Positions 8,681 to 13,297 of a stretch of DNA of 13,297 nt are shown here, piece after piece. The position numbers and the translations under genes are program-made. Source of the DNA: Vavraia culicis subsp. floridensis (Eukaryota > Microsporidia > Pleistophoridae); NCBI RefSeq assembly GCF_000192795.1, contig NW_007360683.1, positions 1-13,297 on the forward strand, written 5' to 3'. The number at the start of each line of letters is the position of its first letter. The first letter of the stretch is position 1. The notes beneath the pieces were generated by a model, which was given only the letters and a program-made list of their open reading frames with translations, was not told the origin of the DNA and did not search any database.

Positions 8681-9655
8681 CGTTTCGATTATATGTAGCA
8701 AATAAAACGCATAATACCGGGTGCCATGCTGTATGCAGATTGAGTGCGGTGCACACCGTTGTCTTTGGTATTGTCAGCATGGTTTTCCGTGCTTGTTTTT
8801 CTGCTCAGAAGACCTGTACCATATATCGCAGAAAATTAAATGGTAGATTTGTGATGATCGTGTTTTTTATACGGTGTTATAGCATGTATCAAAATGTTTT
8901 TTTGCTGTGGCCCTGGTTGAATGAATCCTAGCTCTTCGTAGTTCCAATTCATTGGTTAATCCTGAGTTAAGGAAATTTTCTCTTGATATCCGGTTTTACA
9001 GATCGTTTCATTATTTCATCAATTATTCAAAGAAGGAAAGTAACATTACCTTCGTGTGTGCTACGGTCAAATGTATTTTACAAGATCATGAATATCTTTG
9101 TTTACTATAGAAGGTGTGGTTAACTGCAATATTAACAGTATTACCATATTTGAATATTTAAGAGGTGAAATTATTGAATCGTGATAGGTGCTTATTTTAC
9201 AGTTGTAATTTATACGAGTTTATTTCATAATCACCAAGTTTGTGTAATAAGTACCATAAAGGTGTTCCTAATATAAACCATAAGTAAAATATCTTTCCTG
9301 GAAATACTACCAGCACGTGTTCATACCGGTATAAATGCTGAGCACAACTTCAATGTGAGGATTCGAAGTGGACACAGTAAATTATGTAAGATTTGTATTC
9401 TTCTGTGGCAAAAGAGATGCTAACAGCAGCAAAAATCGTCATATAAGTGCTATTTATAGCATAAATGTTCTGGATTGCTGGATATGGCTGAAATTTTGCC
9501 GTGTTTGTTATAAACACTAAAATTGGGAATATGCATAGCATACCATACAAAGATTGTACGATGCAAGCACTATCAAATTAATTATTTGCTGTGCGAATCA
9601 CAGACTCATAAATAATATAATAACTTTTCCAAAAACTGTTTAATTCCCCTTTAAG
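8681..9655. other. Spacer between the convergent kinesin and STE12-like genes
   Basis: No gene is supported. Open frames at 8740-8931 (+) and 9350-9550 (-) begin with TTG rather than ATG and show no family resemblance. Being the space between converging 3' ends, it should hold two sets of RNA 3'-end signals; a canonical one is present for the kinesin gene only. Confidence 0.55.
8701..8706 (+). terminator. Possible polyadenylation signal of the kinesin gene
   Basis: AATAAA lies 21 bases after the kinesin TAA stop. Microsporidian mRNAs often have short 3' UTRs, so the position is plausible, but the hexamer is also expected by chance in AT-rich DNA. Confidence 0.35.
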
Positions 9656-10423
9656 TTATTTTTCGGTCTTTCCTTTCTTATTAGGGATTATAAGATCAGG
9701 TTCAACAAATTCATCCGTTTTCTCTTCACTGAAATCCGGCATTTGCACCTGGCTATCGAAGTATTTTTCTTCCCATTGAGAAAAATCTATATCAGAGAAC
9801 GGTGGTGGGGGATTACTGGGGGGCTGTTTTTGAATGGGTGGGTGTGGTTTGACATTAGGGGGAACAGGATGTGTATTAGCAAAGTTTTGGTGCTGCCAGT
9901 TCATTTGCTCTACATACGGGTTGAACTGCTTTGCAAAATGGTTGGGCATGGGCGGATACGCCTGCTTGTTGTAATATTTAGAATACGCGTACAGGTTGGT
10001 CTCACGCCTCAAATCTCTTTCAAGCGCATCGCAGAAGAGTGCATCGTGTGGTACCGAGTACCAGAAAAACACTTTTTGCTTTTTCTGGGTGCGTATACAT
10101 CCGTTCTTATACAGAAATTCGAGGAAATCGGAACGAGGACCCTCTAACGTTGCATCAATACCCGGTTTGAGATTTCTTAGGTCACTGAAAACACCTTCCT
10201 CAAACTTTTTCAGCGACACGATTTGCCGACCTGCATTTTGAAATCGCCACACAAGTATTTTCACAATGTCTGTACCTGTAATATAGAAGTGCATGTTCCA
10301 CAATACACAATGTATGAAGTCCCCGTTCTTCAGCTGAAACTTCTTAATCTTCTCATTTTCGGTAAATTCCTTGGGTGCATTCGACAGAAAGTCGAAGAGC
10401 TCTTTGTCTGTCTGCATGTTCAT
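9656..10423 (-). CDS. Ste12-like homeodomain-type transcription factor
   Basis: A 255-residue nuclear DNA-binding regulator of the fungal STE12 family, whose members act below MAP kinase signalling in mating and invasive growth in other fungi. Residues about 27-141 carry the STE12 domain: an LWN...YITGTDIVKILVWRF region, KKFEEGVFSDLRNLKPG at 72-88, CIRTQKKQKVFFWYSVPHD at 109-127 and ALERDLRRE at 133-141, all close to the family consensus. Residues 156-208 are rich in Pro, Asn and Gln, and 209-242 are acidic and could be an activation region. There are no C2H2 zinc fingers, unlike SteA-type proteins of filamentous fungi, and the protein is far shorter than yeast Ste12 (688 residues). The upstream open frame would need a TTG start, so I chose the first ATG (10421-10423); the ATG two codons later is possible. 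Microsporidia are known to retain STE12 genes. Targets here are unknown. Confidence 0.92.
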   Translation of the reverse strand: MNMQTDKELFDFLSNAPKEFTENEKIKKFQLKNGDFIHCVLWNMHFYITGTDIVKILVWRFQNAGRQIVSLKKFEEGVFSDLRNLKPGIDATLEGPRSDFLEFLYKNGCIRTQKKQKVFFWYSVPHDALFCDALERDLRRETNLYAYSKYYNKQAYPPMPNHFAKQFNPYVEQMNWQHQNFANTHPVPPNVKPHPPIQKQPPSNPPPPFSDIDFSQWEEKYFDSQVQMPDFSEEKTDEFVEPDLIIPNKKGKTEK

Positions 10424-10444
10424 CTCTGTTTTTATTAGAGCGCG

Positions 10445-10457
10445 TTTATTTTTATGG
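10445..10457 (-). promoter_or_regulatory. TATA-like element of the STE12-like gene
   Basis: On the minus strand CCATAAAAATAAA ends 21 bases before the chosen ATG, a TATA-like position. No run of three or more C or G occurs between it and the start, so the CCC-like motif seen at the PUF, RPB7 and kinesin genes is missing or too degenerate to see. Confidence 0.3.
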
Positions 10458-11170
10458 TATGAGATGAAACAAAATGCAATCACCAAAAAGTGATTTGATA
10501 GGAAAATTTGTGTAACATAACTACGTCAGCTTGAAAAACGGAATAAGCACCGTTTCCAGCCGATACTGCCCTATCTAGTGGTCAGTTTTTTGTGTATTTG
10601 CGTGTTTTGTTTGTAAGCAAACTTGATTGGTTGATTGATAGTCCATAAAACATGTGTTGTGCGTTTGAACACATCGAGACAGGGTGGGTGTTTCAGCGTA
10701 GCCTGGAAAATAAATGCTTGCAAACAAAATAAGTAAATATTTTGGTATCCGGTTGTGTGATAAATTAGATCACAGAGCTATAACCATAACTAAACAGATC
10801 AGACCAATCCAGCGTTATTGTGACAAAGTGCTATGAATTAAATTGCTTTCTGTCTTTCTGATGGAGTTAGTGCACCAAGTAAATACATTCTACCGTATCA
10901 AGTGACCGGTTTGCACCATCTTTATAACCGCCTTTGGCATGGTTTTACATCGATACACGACATTTTTGTGGTTGAAGGCTCGCCCTCATTCTCTGTGCTT
11001 TCATTTCTGAGAACATTTTACTACTTTTATCGTATCAAATGTTATTTTATAGTAAATGATGTCGTGGTCATGTGATCAGCAGTAGTATTTTGATACATGT
11101 TACTATCCTAAAAGCATGTTCTCATTGATGTTATGGGATATTCTGTCTCCGCAGCTATTTCTGTTATAGG

Positions 11171-11543
11171 TTAGTATAACACCTGTTCGAATTCCTTTCT
11201 GGAAGTTTCAAAGTTCTTTTTATCGTTCAAAACCTCAAGATTGTCCGATGCTTCTTGATGGTCCCAAAGATGTTTTTCTTCACCTCAGGTCATTCAACAT
11301 CCAGGTAGACACCTATACTTACGCGCTTTACCAGATTATGTCATATAAACGCGCTTTTAGCATTCTCTCGTGCAACGCTTTGCGCGGAATCTTCTCCTTA
11401 TAATCAGAATGGGATGAAACCAGTGCGTTAAACTCAGCCAATAACGCACTAGTTTTATCTCTAAGGATTCATTTTGGGTGTAAACGAGCCTCAATGATTT
11501 GTTCATGGGCATAGTGTTCACAGTATTGGTACAATATAATTAA
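11171..11543 (-). other. Possible decayed coding relic, family not recognised
   Basis: On the minus strand one frame runs from 11543 to a TAA at 11328-11330, giving 24 open codons, an in-frame TGA at 11469-11471 and 46 more open codons. It includes protein-like stretches such as ALLAEFNALVSSHSDYKEK. A different frame then stays open for 37 codons (11284-11174), rich in Glu, Lys, Asn and Asp. By hand count, bases 11221-11520 are about 41% GC, against about 35% in sampled desert sequence and near the coding regions. This pattern fits a gene broken by a nonsense change and frameshifts, but such open lengths also occur by chance, and I recognise no family. Confidence 0.2.
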
Positions 11544-12408
11544 TTAAATTATGATACAGCCAATGTGCGGTTTAAACACCATTTTACTGGATGGAGTGTG
11601 GCAATTCGTATCAAACGTTTGTAATCCCAGGGAACACTGCTACAGTTTGAATTGCGTACGAATTATTTTATCATGATACTTCTATGAGTGAAAGACCATC
11701 CATTCGGGTAGTAGGGTACGGCCATGTTAACATTTGCGAATTAATCAGAGAATGCTGCATGGTACCTATAACAATATCACCGATAGATATTTACGCATAC
11801 GTCATGCTACTGATAGACGATTGCGTGTTATTATAAAGCGAAACAGTACATGTTATAGGTCTCAAACGCGGTTAAGTTGGGACATACGTACCAATAAAAC
11901 TGTATGCTCTGATTAGAGACAGATAGTTTCAGCAAAACTAATTTCAACCAGAAATATTCTGCAAGCAAATAGCCACGTGTAGTGAATAAGGATGATGTTT
12001 CATGTTTGATACGGTGTATATTCACTAGAAGGTCTATAATGGGAGTTGTAATGTGGTTTTAACGGTTATCTAATACAGATTAAATATTAGTAGAGGAACT
12101 TATGGTATGACTTATACGATTATATGATTTCTAGAAAGAAGTATCTCGCAGATGAAGGCTAATATGAAATAGTGAAAAGAGTGCTCGTAGCGTGTTTGTT
12201 CTATATTAAATAACATTTAATTTAATTAATAACTACCCGCTGGTACCGTTGATGAGAGAACATGTGGTGATTTATGCTTTATTGGCTAAAAATGAAACTA
12301 ATTCCATAAAAGCACTGAACTATACACAATATTACTATTTAAGTAATGTTTTGTGTAATACTCAAAAACTTTGGTAATAAGAAAGTAATAACATGAAGCA
12401 AAAACTAT

Positions 12409-12774
12409 TTAATATGAGCGCAGGCTATCATAAACTTTCGTTACAAACTCTTTGTACTCATCTATATTCAATTCTAGAACGACGTATGTATGTAAATGAC
12501 CGCTTCTTCTATTTGGATCAAATTCTTTACTTTCTATTTCATACACCACATATTCATTTTTGTTGTGTATTGACAATCCTACCCAGTTTTTAATATCAAT
12601 TAGATACAATCTATTGTAGTACTCATTAAAATCGGCGGTAAACACACCTGGTAGTCTCCGATTATTGTCATTATGTACGGTCTCTTGATGATATGAGCTT
12701 TCTTCTGTAGGTCTGGAACTGCTTATAACAAAGTAAAGAAAAAATAACAAGTTGAATTCACAGACAACAACCAT
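12409..12774 (-). CDS. Small putative secreted protein of unknown function
   Basis: A 121-residue protein I do not recognise. Residues 1-20 look like a signal peptide: a short start, a hydrophobic core LLFFLYFVI at 9-17, then SSS with a possible cleavage site before residue 21. Residues 21-40 are polar (Glu, His, Asn, Arg). Residues 41-121 look like a compact alternating strand/helix domain rich in Tyr, Asn and Glu, with an amphipathic helix at the C-terminus (NIDEYKEFVTKVYDSL). The only Cys is residue 5, so a disulfide fold is unlikely. A start at this ATG is supported by ATATAAATA 20-28 bases upstream, although there is no C-run like those of the other genes. Small signal-peptide proteins are often lineage-specific in microsporidia and may act at the host interface; that role is inference. 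The gene could also be a chance frame. Confidence 0.5.
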   Translation of the reverse strand: MVVVCEFNLLFFLYFVISSSRPTEESSYHQETVHNDNNRRLPGVFTADFNEYYNRLYLIDIKNWVGLSIHNKNEYVVYEIESKEFDPNRRSGHLHTYVVLELNIDEYKEFVTKVYDSLRSY

Positions 12775-13297
12775 GGAAATACCAAAAGCTTTGTATTTAT
12801 ATTGTTAAAGTGAATTTTGGAACAAATATATTGATAAATGCGTTCTCACGCTGTCATATCAGTTTAATGGTATGATTCATTGAACTGTTATGTACAATGA
12901 CCACATCATGCCGAAGAACAGCTTAACATATTGCTGAGTATAACATAAACTGAAATGATTCAAGATAATGTATAACAACTATTACATTAATAATGCATAG
13001 TATTTGTATGGCATGGTAACTAAAACTGCTCATGAGGTAGCTGAGCAATTTTTTTTTTTGCCAAATTACGTTTGCTTATCTTTTTACACATCAACGCCGT
13101 CCAAAAAATACACTTTTCTGGTGTGTTACAGCTTCCTTGTTCTGTGGTAGTCTTTATTTCGAGCTCGGTTCTTAGCCTAGTAGCTATTTCTATTTACGTA
13201 AACAAAAGTTGTGGCAAAGATTATAATGTCTGTACTAGAGTACTACAATAGATACATCAGCTAGTACATGCCTGATAATTACGTATTAATGTGTTGC
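12775..13297. other. Upstream flank of the small secreted-protein gene
   Basis: No gene is visible to the window edge. Apart from the TATA-like element next to the ATG, the only notable sequence is an 11-base T run at 13049-13059. Confidence 0.5.
12794..12802 (-). promoter_or_regulatory. TATA-like box of the small secreted-protein gene
   Basis: Read on the minus strand this is ATATAAATA, ending 20 bases before the ATG. It matches the TATA consensus better than the elements of the kinesin and STE12-like genes and is the main non-coding support for that gene being real. Confidence 0.4.

Larger units (their letters stand above)
10424..12408. other. Long intergenic region with a possible coding relic
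   Basis: About 2 kb with no intact gene that I can support. The frame at 11734-11916 starts with TTG and resembles nothing. The most coding-like part is 11171-11543 on the minus strand, listed separately. The rest is AT-rich without repeats I can see, tRNA signatures or transposon ends. Confidence 0.5.

Noticed and set aside
8740..8931. 63-codon frame after the kinesin gene.
   Set aside because: It begins with TTG and has no recognisable content.
10424..10486. 21-codon N-terminal extension of the STE12-like protein.
   Set aside because: It would need a TTG start; the ATG at 10421-10423 lies before the conserved domain and needs no unusual initiation.
11180..11200. TGTTCGAATTCC, resembling a tRNA B box.
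   Set aside because: The flanking bases cannot form a T-stem, and there is no A box or acceptor stem nearby.
12393..12593. 66-codon ATG frame opposite the small secreted-protein gene.
   Set aside because: It overlaps the better-supported minus-strand frame, which has a signal-peptide-like start and a TATA-like box.

Overview
The window looks like a nuclear genome fragment of a microsporidian, an intracellular parasite related to fungi. Four intronless genes have clear eukaryotic homologues: a Pumilio/PUF RNA-binding protein, RNA polymerase II subunit Rpb7, a kinesin-10 (Kid-type) chromokinesin and a Ste12-type fungal transcription factor. Several of the proteins are shortened, and C-runs (the microsporidian 'CCC-like' start-proximal motif) sit just upstream of three start codons. 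A fifth gene encodes a small protein with a signal-peptide-like N-terminus that I do not recognise. Only about 39% of the window is covered by these genes, which is far from the compact Encephalitozoon style and closer to gene-sparse lineages such as Trachipleistophora/Vavraia. The lineage assignment is an inference; no rRNA or other marker is present.

Layout: 1-2274 gene desert; 2275-3948 (+) PUF protein; 3949-6013 desert with a GC-rich island right after the PUF gene and an A/T-only tract at its far end; 6014-6481 (-) Rpb7; 6482-6790 a 309-bp divergent promoter region containing a GC-rich inverted repeat; 6791-8680 (+) kinesin-10; 8681-9655 spacer between convergent genes; 9656-10423 (-) Ste12-like factor; 10424-12408 desert with a possible coding relic around 11171-11543; 12409-12774 (-) small putative secreted protein; 12775-13297 upstream flank.

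The genes do not form an operon or one pathway. They are housekeeping or regulatory genes: transcription (Rpb7, Ste12), post-transcriptional control (PUF), chromosome movement (kinesin-10), and one possible secreted lineage-specific protein. The best-supported observations are the fully retained eight-repeat PUF recognition code, which predicts the RNA target UGUAUAUA, and a kinesin-10 that keeps its helix-hairpin-helix DNA-binding tail although its motor domain is reduced. No mobile element, CRISPR array, tRNA or rRNA gene could be supported.
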